Source: Yoonia sp035117555 (GTDB lineage: Bacteria; Pseudomonadota; Alphaproteobacteria; Rhodobacterales; Rhodobacteraceae). From it: a stretch of 64,000 nucleotides of DNA. Positions 26,371 to 34,879 of the stretch are shown one piece after another; within the stretch, counting starts at the first letter, position 1, and every line of letters begins with the position of its first letter. Made by a program: the position numbers and the translations under genes. Location: the NCBI RefSeq assembly GCF_035117555.1, contig NZ_JAYKPK010000007.1:167948-231947 (forward strand). The letters run 5' to 3'. The notes under the pieces were generated by a model. It was given only the letters and a program-made list of their open reading frames with translations, had not been told where the DNA came from and ran no database searches.

Positions 26371-27558
26371 ATGCGTGACACGATCATAACTGCCCCGAAC
26401 GTCTATGACGCCGAGCCGATCCCTGCGGAAGCGATGGAAGAAGTCGCGCGGCTTCTGGCGACAGGTGATCTGTTTCGTTACAATGCGGCTGAAAATGCAC
26501 CTGTCGCATTGCTCGAAACCGAATTTGCCGCGATGCTTGGTGCGCGTTATGCGCTGGCGGTATCGTCTTGTTCGGCGGCACTTTTCCTGTCGCTCAAGGC
26601 GCTTGATCTGCCGCGCGATGCGCGCGTGATGATCCCGGCCTTCACCTTTGCGGCGGTCCCCTCTGCCGTGCTGCATGCCGATTGCATTCCAGTGCTGTGT
26701 GAATGTGGCGATGATTACCGGATCAATCTGGAGGATTTTGCCGCCCGTCTGCCGGATGTGCAGGCGGTCATCATCAGCCATATGCGCGGCCATACATCGG
26801 ATATGGATGCGATCATGGCGCTGTGCGATGCGGCAGGCATCCCGGTGATCGAGGATGCCGCGCATTCGCTGGGCACGACATGGCATGACCGAAATATCGG
26901 CACGATTGGCAAGATCGGCTGTTTCAGCTTTCAATCCTACAAGCTGATCAATGCCGGCGAAGGCGGAATCATGGTCAGCGATGATCCTGATCTGATTGCC
27001 CGCGCTGTGATCATGTCAGGTGCTTACGAGCATAATTGGAAAAAGCATCCGGTTTTGCAGGATGCCTTTGCGCGCTGGCAGAACCAATTGCCACTGTATA
27101 ATCTGCGGCTCAACAATCTGTCCGCTGCCGTGATCCGCCCGCAGCTTGCCGAATTGCCGCGCCGCGTGCGCGATGGCCGCGCCAATCACGACCGGGTTGC
27201 GGCGGCGTTGAATGCGGTGTCGTGGTTCGACGTGCCGCAGAAAATGGCGCCCGAAACCCGCGCGCCGGATTCGATCCAGTTCAATCTGGTGGATATGGAT
27301 GCGGACCAGACCGCCCGTTTCGTCGCCTGCGCTGCCGAACAGGGCCTCAAGGTGCAGGTCTTCGGGCAGAGCGCGGATAATGCCCGCGCCTTCTGGAACT
27401 GGCGTTTTCTGGGCGAGGTGCCTGAGCTGCCGCAGACCCGCGCGATGCTGATGCGGGCCTGCGACGTGCGTCTGCCCGCCCGGTTGACGCAGGCCGAATG
27501 TGACAGGATTGTCGAAATTCTGATCACGGCTGTCAAGGACGCTGTGATGCGTCGCTGA
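26371..27558 (+). CDS. DegT/DnrJ/EryC1/StrS family aminotransferase
   Basis: A 395-residue PLP enzyme. The PLP lysine lies in SFQSYKLINAGEGG. Other family landmarks are VSSCSAALFLSLKAL near the N-terminus and VIEDAAHSLGT, whose aspartate binds the pyridine nitrogen. ATG 26371 (MRDTIITAPNVYDAEPIPAE) is preferred over an upstream in-frame codon at 26272 that adds unrelated residues. Members transfer amino groups to keto-sugars or related cyclitols. No nucleotide-sugar genes are adjacent, so the substrate is unknown. It is a single-gene unit. Confidence 0.88.
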   Translation: MRDTIITAPNVYDAEPIPAEAMEEVARLLATGDLFRYNAAENAPVALLETEFAAMLGARYALAVSSCSAALFLSLKALDLPRDARVMIPAFTFAAVPSAVLHADCIPVLCECGDDYRINLEDFAARLPDVQAVIISHMRGHTSDMDAIMALCDAAGIPVIEDAAHSLGTTWHDRNIGTIGKIGCFSFQSYKLINAGEGGIMVSDDPDLIARAVIMSGAYEHNWKKHPVLQDAFARWQNQLPLYNLRLNNLSAAVIRPQLAELPRRVRDGRANHDRVAAALNAVSWFDVPQKMAPETRAPDSIQFNLVDMDADQTARFVACAAEQGLKVQVFGQSADNARAFWNWRFLGEVPELPQTRAMLMRACDVRLPARLTQAECDRIVEILITAVKDAVMRR

Positions 27559-27674
27559 TACATCTGGTCCGGGTTCACCTGACAGGGCTGTCAACGGGAC
27601 GCGGTGACAGATGCATAACAATCTTTCGTTTCGCGATCACACGTGACGCAACATTGACTGCGGTCCTGCCAGCC

Positions 27675-29162
27675 TTACAGATCATGACCCTGAGCGTAGT
27701 TTTGAATGACCTTTTCCAAACCCTCGGATTGTAGCTTTTCATAGGCGAGGGCAAAGGCATCGGCAAAGCGCCGGGCATCTTTCAGGTCACCATAGATCTG
27801 GCGCTGGTCGAGCCATGCCATCGGCCGGGTTTGGGCCTTTTGCGCAGCGGTCTGCAAATCCGACCAATGCGGATCGTTCGGCGAAATGATCGTGCCGTCC
27901 TGCGTTTTTCCGAGGCAATAATGCGCCCAGATGGCCGAAACCACTGCCAGACCGTCGACAGGCGTGCCGGATGCCAGACCGTCGCGGATTGAGGGCACGA
28001 TAAAGCCTTTATGCCGGCTTGATCCGTCAAAGGCCACGCGGCGTGTCGTGTCAGCGATTTCAGAATTGGCAAATCGACGGGTGATCAGGTCGATGTACGC
28101 ATCAGGCGTTTGACCGGGCACGGCGGCGACATGCGGTGCGATTTCTGTATGGGCAATCCGTTGGAACATGGCTTTGATGCCCGGATGCGCCATGGTTGCG
28201 GCAATTGTGCCGAGGCCCAGCAATTCGCCTGCGCCGCAGATCACCTGATGGCCACCGTTGAGGATGCGGATTTTCATGGCCTCATGTGCATGGACATCAT
28301 GGGTGAAAGTCGCGCCTGCCCGGTCCCAACCAGGACGACCGGCGCAGAAATCATCCTCGATCACCCATTGGCGAAAGTTTTCATGCGTCACCGGCGCGCT
28401 GTCTTGGATGCCGAAATCCTGCGCGAGCGCAATCTCGCGCGGCCCGGTGGCGGGGACGATGCAATCGACCATGGCATTGGGGAAACCGCATTGCGCATCG
28501 ATCCAGTCAGCCAGCGCTGGGTCGGACAGGCGCGCAAGACCCACGACAGTCTGGCGCAGGACCGCGCCATTGCCTTGCAGGTTGTCACAGCACAGGCCGG
28601 TGAACGGGCCTGTGCCGTGTGCCCGGCGTTGCGCCAAGGCCGCCACCATCGCGCCAAAGGCTGTCCGTGGGGTTTGCGGGTTCTCCGCGTCATGGCGGAT
28701 ATCCGGGTGGGATAGGTCCAGATCGCCGGTCACCGGATCAATGTAATAACCACCTTCGGTCACGGTCAGCGAGACGATACGGATATCGGGCGCTGCCATC
28801 CGTGCGATCAAGGCGGCGTTGCCGTCCTGCACGGGGAGGAAATCGACCATCGCACCGGTAATTTCAGCCGATTTGCCGGAAGGGTCGAGTTTAATCAGCG
28901 TCGTCAGGCAATCCTGCGCCAGCAGCTTGTCGCGCATCGCAGCGTCGCCGGCGCGCACGCCTGCGCCGATGACCGCCCAATCCTGCGCAAGGCCCATCTG
29001 CATCAGACGATGCGTATACCACGCCTGATGCGCGCGGTGGAAATTACCCAGCCCGATATGAACGATGCCCGGTGACAGATCACGCCGGGTGTATTTCGGC
29101 ACCTGCACATCTGCGGGCAGGTTGCCAAGTGTCGTCAAAGACAGCGGCGTCAGCTCATCCAT
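27675..29162 (-). CDS. mtlK: Mannitol dehydrogenase family protein
   Basis: A 495-residue member of the long-chain polyol dehydrogenase family. The NAD-binding segment GIVHIGLGNFHRAHQAWYTH is near residue 30. The catalytic lysine region, usually KxxxxNxxH, is seen as MKIRILNGGHQVICG. Size is normal. It oxidises D-mannitol to fructose with NAD. It overlaps smoS by 13 bases, reproducing the smoS-mtlK order of the Rhodobacter sphaeroides polyol operon. Here it is downstream of phosphate-transport genes because of the fusion described below. Confidence 0.9.
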   Translation of the reverse strand: MDELTPLSLTTLGNLPADVQVPKYTRRDLSPGIVHIGLGNFHRAHQAWYTHRLMQMGLAQDWAVIGAGVRAGDAAMRDKLLAQDCLTTLIKLDPSGKSAEITGAMVDFLPVQDGNAALIARMAAPDIRIVSLTVTEGGYYIDPVTGDLDLSHPDIRHDAENPQTPRTAFGAMVAALAQRRAHGTGPFTGLCCDNLQGNGAVLRQTVVGLARLSDPALADWIDAQCGFPNAMVDCIVPATGPREIALAQDFGIQDSAPVTHENFRQWVIEDDFCAGRPGWDRAGATFTHDVHAHEAMKIRILNGGHQVICGAGELLGLGTIAATMAHPGIKAMFQRIAHTEIAPHVAAVPGQTPDAYIDLITRRFANSEIADTTRRVAFDGSSRHKGFIVPSIRDGLASGTPVDGLAVVSAIWAHYCLGKTQDGTIISPNDPHWSDLQTAAQKAQTRPMAWLDQRQIYGDLKDARRFADAFALAYEKLQSEGLEKVIQNYAQGHDL

Positions 29163-29923
29163 TGGCCACCGTCCACGTTATAGGTCTGGGCAAGGATGTA
29201 ATCCGCCTCGCTTGACGCAAGAAAGATCGCGATGCCGGTCAGGTCCTGCGCCGTGCCCATCCGGCCAAAGGGGACGGCGTCTCCTACTTCACGCTTTTTC
29301 TGCCCCGGTGCCTTGTTTTCATATTTGGCGAAAAACGCATCCACCCTATCCCAGTGTTCACCATCCACCACGCCGGGGGCGATGGCATTCACATTGATCC
29401 CATGTTCAATCAGGTTGAGCGCCGCCGATTGCGTCAGGCTGATGACCGCCGCCTTGGTGGCGCAATAAACGGCAACCAAAGCCTCGCCCCGCCGCCCGGC
29501 CTGAGACGCCATGTTGATGATCTTGCCACCCTGCCCGCGCGCGATCATGTGATTGGCAACGGCCTGCATCGTGAACAAAGTACCTGCGACATTGATATCA
29601 AAACAGCGTGTAAAATCATCGCGGTTGATCTCTGAAATAGGTGCCGCAGTGAATATTGCGGCATTGTTGATCAGGATGTCGATCTGCCCGAAATGCGCGA
29701 CCGCGGCATCCACTGCGGCATCAATGCTGGCCTGCTTAGTCACATCCATTTCCACCGCAAAGGCCGCATCGCCCAGACGCGCGGCCTCGCCCCGCGCGCG
29801 GGTGATGTCGATATCGGCCAGCGCCACACGCGCGCCTTCGCGGATATAGGCCTCGGCAAAGGCCAGCCCGATGCCGCGCGCAGCCCCGGTGATCAGCGCG
29901 GTTTTTCCGTCCAGTCGTTTCAT
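29150..29923 (-). CDS. smoS: Sorbitol (L-iditol 2-) dehydrogenase, SDR family
   Basis: A 257-residue short-chain dehydrogenase. It has the cofactor motif TGAARGIG, the structural NNAA, and the catalytic Ser/Tyr/Lys set in NMASQAGRRGEALVAVYCATKAA. The C-terminus YILAQTYNVDGGQWMS agrees closely with what I recall of R. sphaeroides SmoS. It oxidises D-glucitol to fructose with NAD. The ATG overlaps the stop of the chimeric gene as ATGA, so it will be translated from any transcript through that gene. Confidence 0.92.
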   Translation of the reverse strand: MKRLDGKTALITGAARGIGLAFAEAYIREGARVALADIDITRARGEAARLGDAAFAVEMDVTKQASIDAAVDAAVAHFGQIDILINNAAIFTAAPISEINRDDFTRCFDINVAGTLFTMQAVANHMIARGQGGKIINMASQAGRRGEALVAVYCATKAAVISLTQSAALNLIEHGINVNAIAPGVVDGEHWDRVDAFFAKYENKAPGQKKREVGDAVPFGRMGTAQDLTGIAIFLASSEADYILAQTYNVDGGQWMS

Positions 29924-31740
29924 GCGATCCGTAGTCCTTTGTCGTTAAAGCGGTGAATGACATCCGCGCGCGGTGTCAGATGAATGCGGTCGCCGTGGCG
30001 GAAACCCACCTCGCCATCGGCACGCACGGTGATGACATCAGCAAGGCCGGTCTGGTGGACATGGAAAAACGTATCCGACCCCAGATGTTCGGACACACCA
30101 ACGACGCCGGACCAAGGGCCAGTATCGGCGGAAACGGCGATATGTTCAGGCCGGATGCCAATCGTATGGGCATCGTGTTTCGCGGCCTCTGGACCTTCGA
30201 TGAAATTCATCCTGGGCGATCCGATGAACCCCGCCACGAACAGGTTGCGCGGTTCCCGGTAGAGGTCCAGCGGATTGCCCACCTGTTCGATATGCCCCGC
30301 GCGCAGCACCACGATCTTGTCGGCCATGGTCATCGCCTCGACCTGATCATGGGTCACGTAAACCATCGTCGTCTTCAGACGGGTATGTAATTCGCTGATT
30401 TCCAGCCGCATCCCGACACGCAAGGCCGCATCAAGGTTCGACAAAGGCTCATCAAACAAAAACGCCGACGGTTCGCGCACAATTGCCCGGCCAATGGCAA
30501 CACGCTGGCGCTGCCCGCCTGACAATTGGCCCGGACGGCGATCCAGATAATCGGTCAGGTTCAGGACTGAGGCCGCCAGATCGACGCGCCGGTTCTGTTC
30601 GGCCTTGTCCATCCCCGCCATGCGCAGCGGGAACATGATATTCTTGCGCACCGACATATGCGGATAGAGCGCATAGGATTGAAACACCATCGCCAGCCCG
30701 CGTTTGGACGGCGGGGCGGCTGTCGCCTCAACCCCGTCAATCTCGATCCGGCCAGAGGTGACATCCTCCAACCCCGCGATCAGGCGCAGCAAGGTCGATT
30801 TCCCGCAGCCCGACGGGATATCGAACCCTGGAGGCATACCTGAGATTCCGACACCGCTCAATTCGCCCGACAAGTAGCGCGTGATCGAGATATCGATTGG
30901 CACCGCAGTATTATCGGTCGTGCCGACAAGTTCCGGATCTGCGACCAGCCGGTCACGCACGTCACGGCGGTTCGTGGCATAGATAATCTCTGACAAGGCT
31001 GCGTCATCGAATTGGTTAGGCTGCCGCAGGGAACCAGCCGCATCCAGCAAAGCTTGCTGATAGCCCGTCGCTGCAAGTTCGCTGGCCGCTTCGGCACCAT
31101 CTGCAGGATCGATTGCTGCGATGCTACTGGCCGCATCGCTGAACCCGATCCCGGCGAGTGCCTCGGCGGCAGCGTCGCGGGCTTCCAAAGCCGATGCTGG
31201 ATCATCGCCGCCAAAGGCGGTGACTGCGGCCCTTATTGTTCCACCAGCTTGACCGAAAGCTGCAGCAGCATCGGCTGGCGCACCTGCGGCTTCGATAATT
31301 GCCGCCCCGCCGGTCAACCCGGCAGCGTCCAGCGATCCGATAGCTTCATCCAGCCAACGCTGCGTTACCGTCGCTTCGATATCAATGCCTGCGTTCTCCA
31401 ATGTCCGGCGCAGGGAGTTCGTGAAGATACCACGCTCGAACCCGGTGCGCAGATTGATCGAACCCAGCATTTCGGGCGTCAACTCGCCACCTTCCGGGTT
31501 AAGCACGGCTGGATCGTAATACAATTCGATCTGAGCCTGATACTGGAACAAGGCCGGCACACCACGCGATACGATGGACCAGAGCAGGACGGCGAGGAAG
31601 AACATCACAATCGTGATCGCTCCGAGGCCCAGCCAGCGCAGGACCGCGCCGAGACGGTGCCGCTTGCGCACCAGTGCCGATTTTTCGAGAAGCGAGCTTT
31701 TACGGATCGGCGTTGCGCCGGAGAAATTTGCGTCAGACAT
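29920..31740 (-). CDS. In-frame fusion: PstA N-terminal part joined to polyol ABC ATPase (SmoK) lacking its start
   Basis: A 606-residue chimera. Residues 1 to about 307 are the N-terminal part of an alphaproteobacterial PstA: transmembrane segment at 32-58, then a long periplasmic DUF3333-like domain with an alanine-rich insert at 135-235; all channel-forming helices are missing. From about residue 309 it is a MalK/SmoK-type ATPase starting inside Walker A: IPSGCGKSTLLRL replaces GPSGCGKST, so the first P-loop glycine and the ATPase's first 35 or so residues are gone. The Q-loop, LSGGQRQRVAIGRAI, LFDEPLSNLD, the HDQ switch and the TOBE part (TIGIRPEHIAVS) remain. It is unlikely to act as either parent. 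Its ATG overlaps pstC as TGATG. The joint lies near 30817-30840. Confidence 0.9.
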   Translation of the reverse strand: MSDANFSGATPIRKSSLLEKSALVRKRHRLGAVLRWLGLGAITIVMFFLAVLLWSIVSRGVPALFQYQAQIELYYDPAVLNPEGGELTPEMLGSINLRTGFERGIFTNSLRRTLENAGIDIEATVTQRWLDEAIGSLDAAGLTGGAAIIEAAGAPADAAAAFGQAGGTIRAAVTAFGGDDPASALEARDAAAEALAGIGFSDAASSIAAIDPADGAEAASELAATGYQQALLDAAGSLRQPNQFDDAALSEIIYATNRRDVRDRLVADPELVGTTDNTAVPIDISITRYLSGELSGVGISGMPPGFDIPSGCGKSTLLRLIAGLEDVTSGRIEIDGVEATAAPPSKRGLAMVFQSYALYPHMSVRKNIMFPLRMAGMDKAEQNRRVDLAASVLNLTDYLDRRPGQLSGGQRQRVAIGRAIVREPSAFLFDEPLSNLDAALRVGMRLEISELHTRLKTTMVYVTHDQVEAMTMADKIVVLRAGHIEQVGNPLDLYREPRNLFVAGFIGSPRMNFIEGPEAAKHDAHTIGIRPEHIAVSADTGPWSGVVGVSEHLGSDTFFHVHQTGLADVITVRADGEVGFRHGDRIHLTPRADVIHRFNDKGLRIA

Positions 31741-33299
31741 CAGTCGTACTGCTCCCGATATTTTGCGACCAACCGCTGTGCAAGCAGGTTCAGAGCCAGC
31801 GTGATGAAGAACAAGGTGAAGGCGAGCGCGAAGACAGCGAGCACGTCAATCGAGTCAAAGCCTGACCCTTCGCCGGTCAGCACCGCGACAATCCGCGTGG
31901 TCACTGTCACGACAGCGCCGAATGGGTTCGGTTCGATCCCCTGAACGTTGGACAAGGCACCAGTGGCAAGCACCACAATCATCGTCTCACCAATCGCGCG
32001 CGATGCAGCCAGCACGATTGCGCCGACGATTCCAGGCAACGCCGCTGGCAGGATAACCTTGGTAACAGTTTCGGCCTGCGTTGCGCCAAGGCCAAGCGAC
32101 TCGTCACGCATTGCCTGTGGCACGGCGTTGATCACGTCATCGCTGAGCGACGAGATGAAAGGCACCAGCATCATCCCCATCACCACGCCCGCAGTCATGA
32201 CCGATACCGTGTTGGGCATAACGGTTGCACCGACAACCGCTTGCAAGAAGGGGCCAATAGTGATCAGCGCAAAGATACCGTATACGATGGTGGGCACGCC
32301 GGCGAGGATCTCGAGCGCAGGTTTCACCCAGGCGCGTGTCCATTTGGACGCGAATTCGGACAGATAAACCGCGGCCAACAGGCCCAGCGGCACCGCCACC
32401 AGCAAAGCGACCACCGAAATATAGAGCGTTCCCCAGATCAGTGGCACGAAACCAAGTGCGGATTGATAACCGCCATCGCGACCTTCGGGGATACCGACCA
32501 CGTCACCTGCCGGTGCCCAGGCCGTCCCGAAAAGGAAATTGAAGAATCCATATTCGCGGAAGAAGGTGAGCGACGGCAGCGTGATCGCCGAAAGGATCGC
32601 GACTGTGGTCAGGATCGCCATTGTGGAGGCGAAAATGAGGAAGCCGACAACCCAGCGCTCAACCACGGTGCGCGCGCGGAAATCGGCAGAAACAGCGCGC
32701 AGCGACAGGGCAAATCCGACCACCGTCAAGATCAGCGCAAGCACAGGCCCGATGACCGCGACACGCTGGTTGAACTGGCGCAGATCCAGCGCCACACGCA
32801 ACATCCCGGGCGTAAGGGCGGTTCCGACGACCTGCCCATCGGCGCTCAAAAGTTGCTGGACCGATGTCGTATCGGCGTTCCAGCTGCGGACGTCGGCCTC
32901 GGTGGCATTCCCGTTGGCAACATAACGGTTGATAGCGACTGCAAGGTTCCTAACCCCCGGCACGAATTGCGTGCGCAGCACGCCTTCACGGACTTCCAGC
33001 TTGGCTTCGGTCAAGTTCTCGCGTTGCTGCAGGGGAACCTGCACATCGGCCAAGCCATCTGCCACGATCGAATTTACACATATATTTGACGCAACCCCAG
33101 TAGCAAAGACCCAGAACATGACAAAAATCAAAGCAGGCGCGGCGGTCGCGAAAACCACATGCCAGCCATGCTGGTGCGGGCGCGAATGCAACAAGCGCGG
33201 TGCAATGGCAGAGGCCCGGCGGCGGGCGAGAAAGTAGCCGGCTATCGCAAGCGCGATGATAACCAGAAGCACAATGGGGAAATTGAGATAAGCGCTCAT
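31740..33299 (-). CDS. pstC: Phosphate ABC transporter permease PstC
   Basis: A 519-residue inner-membrane permease. ATG 33299 (MSAYLNFPIVLLVII) has AAGG six bases upstream; TTG 33314 is a weaker alternative. The C-terminal half is a normal PstC with GVPTIVYGIFALITIGPFL and the EAA loop DESLGLGATQAETVTKVILPAALPG (split here by family convention). The N-terminal 200 or so residues are an alphaproteobacterial extension with extra membrane segments and a periplasmic loop. With pstA truncated and pstB absent from this locus, the importer encoded here cannot be complete unless partners lie elsewhere. Confidence 0.9.
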   Translation of the reverse strand: MSAYLNFPIVLLVIIALAIAGYFLARRRASAIAPRLLHSRPHQHGWHVVFATAAPALIFVMFWVFATGVASNICVNSIVADGLADVQVPLQQRENLTEAKLEVREGVLRTQFVPGVRNLAVAINRYVANGNATEADVRSWNADTTSVQQLLSADGQVVGTALTPGMLRVALDLRQFNQRVAVIGPVLALILTVVGFALSLRAVSADFRARTVVERWVVGFLIFASTMAILTTVAILSAITLPSLTFFREYGFFNFLFGTAWAPAGDVVGIPEGRDGGYQSALGFVPLIWGTLYISVVALLVAVPLGLLAAVYLSEFASKWTRAWVKPALEILAGVPTIVYGIFALITIGPFLQAVVGATVMPNTVSVMTAGVVMGMMLVPFISSLSDDVINAVPQAMRDESLGLGATQAETVTKVILPAALPGIVGAIVLAASRAIGETMIVVLATGALSNVQGIEPNPFGAVVTVTTRIVAVLTGEGSGFDSIDVLAVFALAFTLFFITLALNLLAQRLVAKYREQYD

Positions 33300-33350
33300 C
33301 GAGAACCTTGACAATGGGGTCAGGCAGCTTTGCCGACCGATGTGAGGTGA

Positions 33351-33376
33351 GGCGGCCCCCGTGATCAGAGGCCGCC
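33351..33376 (-). promoter_or_regulatory. Stem-loop between pstS and pstC
   Basis: An inverted repeat, GGCGGCC (33351-33357) and GGCCGCC (33370-33376), lies between the pstS stop (33401) and pstC start (33299). It has no U-run. Similar elements raise binding-protein yield over permease yield in pst operons. Confidence 0.5.
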
Positions 33377-33400
33377 CACATATTCGGTCAGAGGGTCAGA

Positions 33401-34489
33401 TCAGCGCAGCGCTGCGACCATCGCCTGTGTTTCGGCCAGTTCTGGATCGGGAACCAGACCGTAGTCGGACAGCGGGCCGCCTGGACCAGCAATCTCATCA
33501 GAGATGAAGAACTCAACGTATTCCAGCAGACCTGGGATCACGCCGATATGCTCTTGCTTGACGTAGAACTGCAGCGGACGCGACACCGGGTATTCACCAA
33601 CCGAGATCGTCTCGGTCGAAGAAACAACGTCGGACATTGTGGCGACCTGCAGAGTGTCTGTGTTATTTTCGTAGCAGGACAGACCGAACACGCCCATGCC
33701 AGTTGGCGTGGACTGCAGGTTGGCCAGTGTCTGGGTGTAGTCGCCTTCGATGTCGACCGAACGACCATCGGTGCGCACGCCCATGCATGATTCTTCGGCG
33801 GTGTCTTCGTCAACACCAGCAGCGATCATCGCTTCGTAGAAACCACCCTGCTCGCAACCGGCCAGCAGCACGTTTTCGTCAAACACTTCACGGGTGCCGT
33901 GGTTGGTGCCTGGGATGAATGCGTTGATTTCCTGATCTGACAGATCGCCTTCGACGCCCATCGACTGAGCAACTTCAGCCACTTCGGCCCAGTTTGTCAG
34001 AGTGTTTGGAACAAGTTCGCCGTCGATGAAATGCTCAGCGGCCAAAGCGATGTAGAAGTGAGCAGGTTCAAACGCGAAGGATGGACCGTTGATGTCGGAT
34101 GCGAAGACGATGCCATCATAGCCGAAACGCACTTCGATCGGGGTCACACCAGCTTCGATGCAGCTCTGACGCTCGGTGTCGCTCATCAGGGATGAAGAGT
34201 TTGCGATGTCGACGGTGCCTTCGCCGACGCCTTCGCAAAGCATTGCGCGGCCTGTCGAAGAACCGCCACCTTCAACGACGGGTGTCGGGAAATCGCTTTC
34301 GGCGCCGAAAGCTTCAGCAACGATATTGGCATATGGCAGCACTGTCGAAGAACCGGCGGCCTGAACATTGCCGCGCGTCTGAGCGGAAACAGCGGCAGCC
34401 GACAGCGCCAGAAGCGCGACAGCAGCGGTGGAAAGTTTGAGATGAGACGTGATTTCTCCTAATACGTGGTTCGGACTATTATCGCCCAT
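33401..34489 (-). CDS. pstS: Phosphate ABC transporter substrate-binding protein PstS
   Basis: A PstS-type periplasmic phosphate-binding protein: the signal peptide ends at AAAVSAQ, then GSSTVLPYANIVAEAFG, EGGGSSTGRAMLCEGVGEG (phosphate loop) and NHGTREVFDENVL. The first standard start is ATG 34489, giving 362 residues. However, the best ribosome-binding site (AGGAG, 34456-34460) is five bases before an in-frame ACG at 34450, which would give the usual short n-region (SHLKLSTAAVALL). The native start may be this non-standard codon or a mutated ATG. A Pho box lies upstream, so the gene should be induced by phosphate starvation. Confidence 0.9.
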   Translation of the reverse strand: MGDNSPNHVLGEITSHLKLSTAAVALLALSAAAVSAQTRGNVQAAGSSTVLPYANIVAEAFGAESDFPTPVVEGGGSSTGRAMLCEGVGEGTVDIANSSSLMSDTERQSCIEAGVTPIEVRFGYDGIVFASDINGPSFAFEPAHFYIALAAEHFIDGELVPNTLTNWAEVAEVAQSMGVEGDLSDQEINAFIPGTNHGTREVFDENVLLAGCEQGGFYEAMIAAGVDEDTAEESCMGVRTDGRSVDIEGDYTQTLANLQSTPTGMGVFGLSCYENNTDTLQVATMSDVVSSTETISVGEYPVSRPLQFYVKQEHIGVIPGLLEYVEFFISDEIAGPGGPLSDYGLVPDPELAETQAMVAALR

Positions 34490-34533
34490 GCAGGCTGCCT
34501 AATTGCCTTGGATGAAGCTAATGTCTCAATTTT

Positions 34534-34551
34534 GTAACGAATTTATGACAA
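34534..34551 (-). promoter_or_regulatory. Candidate Pho box of pstS operon
   Basis: On the minus strand the 18 bases read TTGTCATAAATTCGTTAC. The first repeat TTGTCAT matches the PhoB consensus CTGTCAT at six of seven positions. After a 4-base spacer comes a weaker second repeat TCGTTAC. It lies about 45 bp upstream of the first pstS ATG, a normal activating position. Confidence 0.7.
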
Positions 34552-34677
34552 TTGTAGCGACCTTCTGACTCTTTGTGGTTCGGCAAAACATTTAACCCTG
34601 TCATCTCGGATACTCCCCCGAAAATAAGGGGCTGGATAAGTAGAATTTCCTCGACCGGAGGAACGAGACGATGTCGC

Positions 34678-34800
34678 ATGACGACAAGCAGATATAATGA
34701 AGCGCAGATTATGGCGATCCTCCGTCAGAAGACTGCGGTGTGCGAGCTGTGCCGCGAGCACGGCATGGGTGATGCGTCGTTCTACTTCTCTGCAGCAAAG
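34678..34800 (+). pseudogene. IS3-family transposase OrfA remnant
   Basis: Reading from ATG 34678, the first 40 residues match the OrfA N-terminus: SRYNEAQIMAIL, then ELCREHGMGDASFY. A short internal deletion is seen (the usual AExGxPV between ILRQ and ELCREHG is shortened), and similarity stops near 34800, where the usual KWRAKYGG should follow. Only a fragment of the element remains, between the pst promoter and corA. A small CCCC/GGGG hairpin lies just upstream at 34613-34631. Confidence 0.75.
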
Positions 34801-34879
34801 TCGGTCGTCAAAACCGGTATCACCCTGTGGCAGCGACAGCAGATCAATACTGGCCCGCGCTTTCAGGGTATGATCTGCT

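Noticed and set aside
34573..34680. Small ORF start upstream of the IS3 OrfA fragment as a real gene with corA
   Set aside because: The first 35 codons are IS left-end DNA, and the recognisable protein begins only at ATG 34678 and is truncated.
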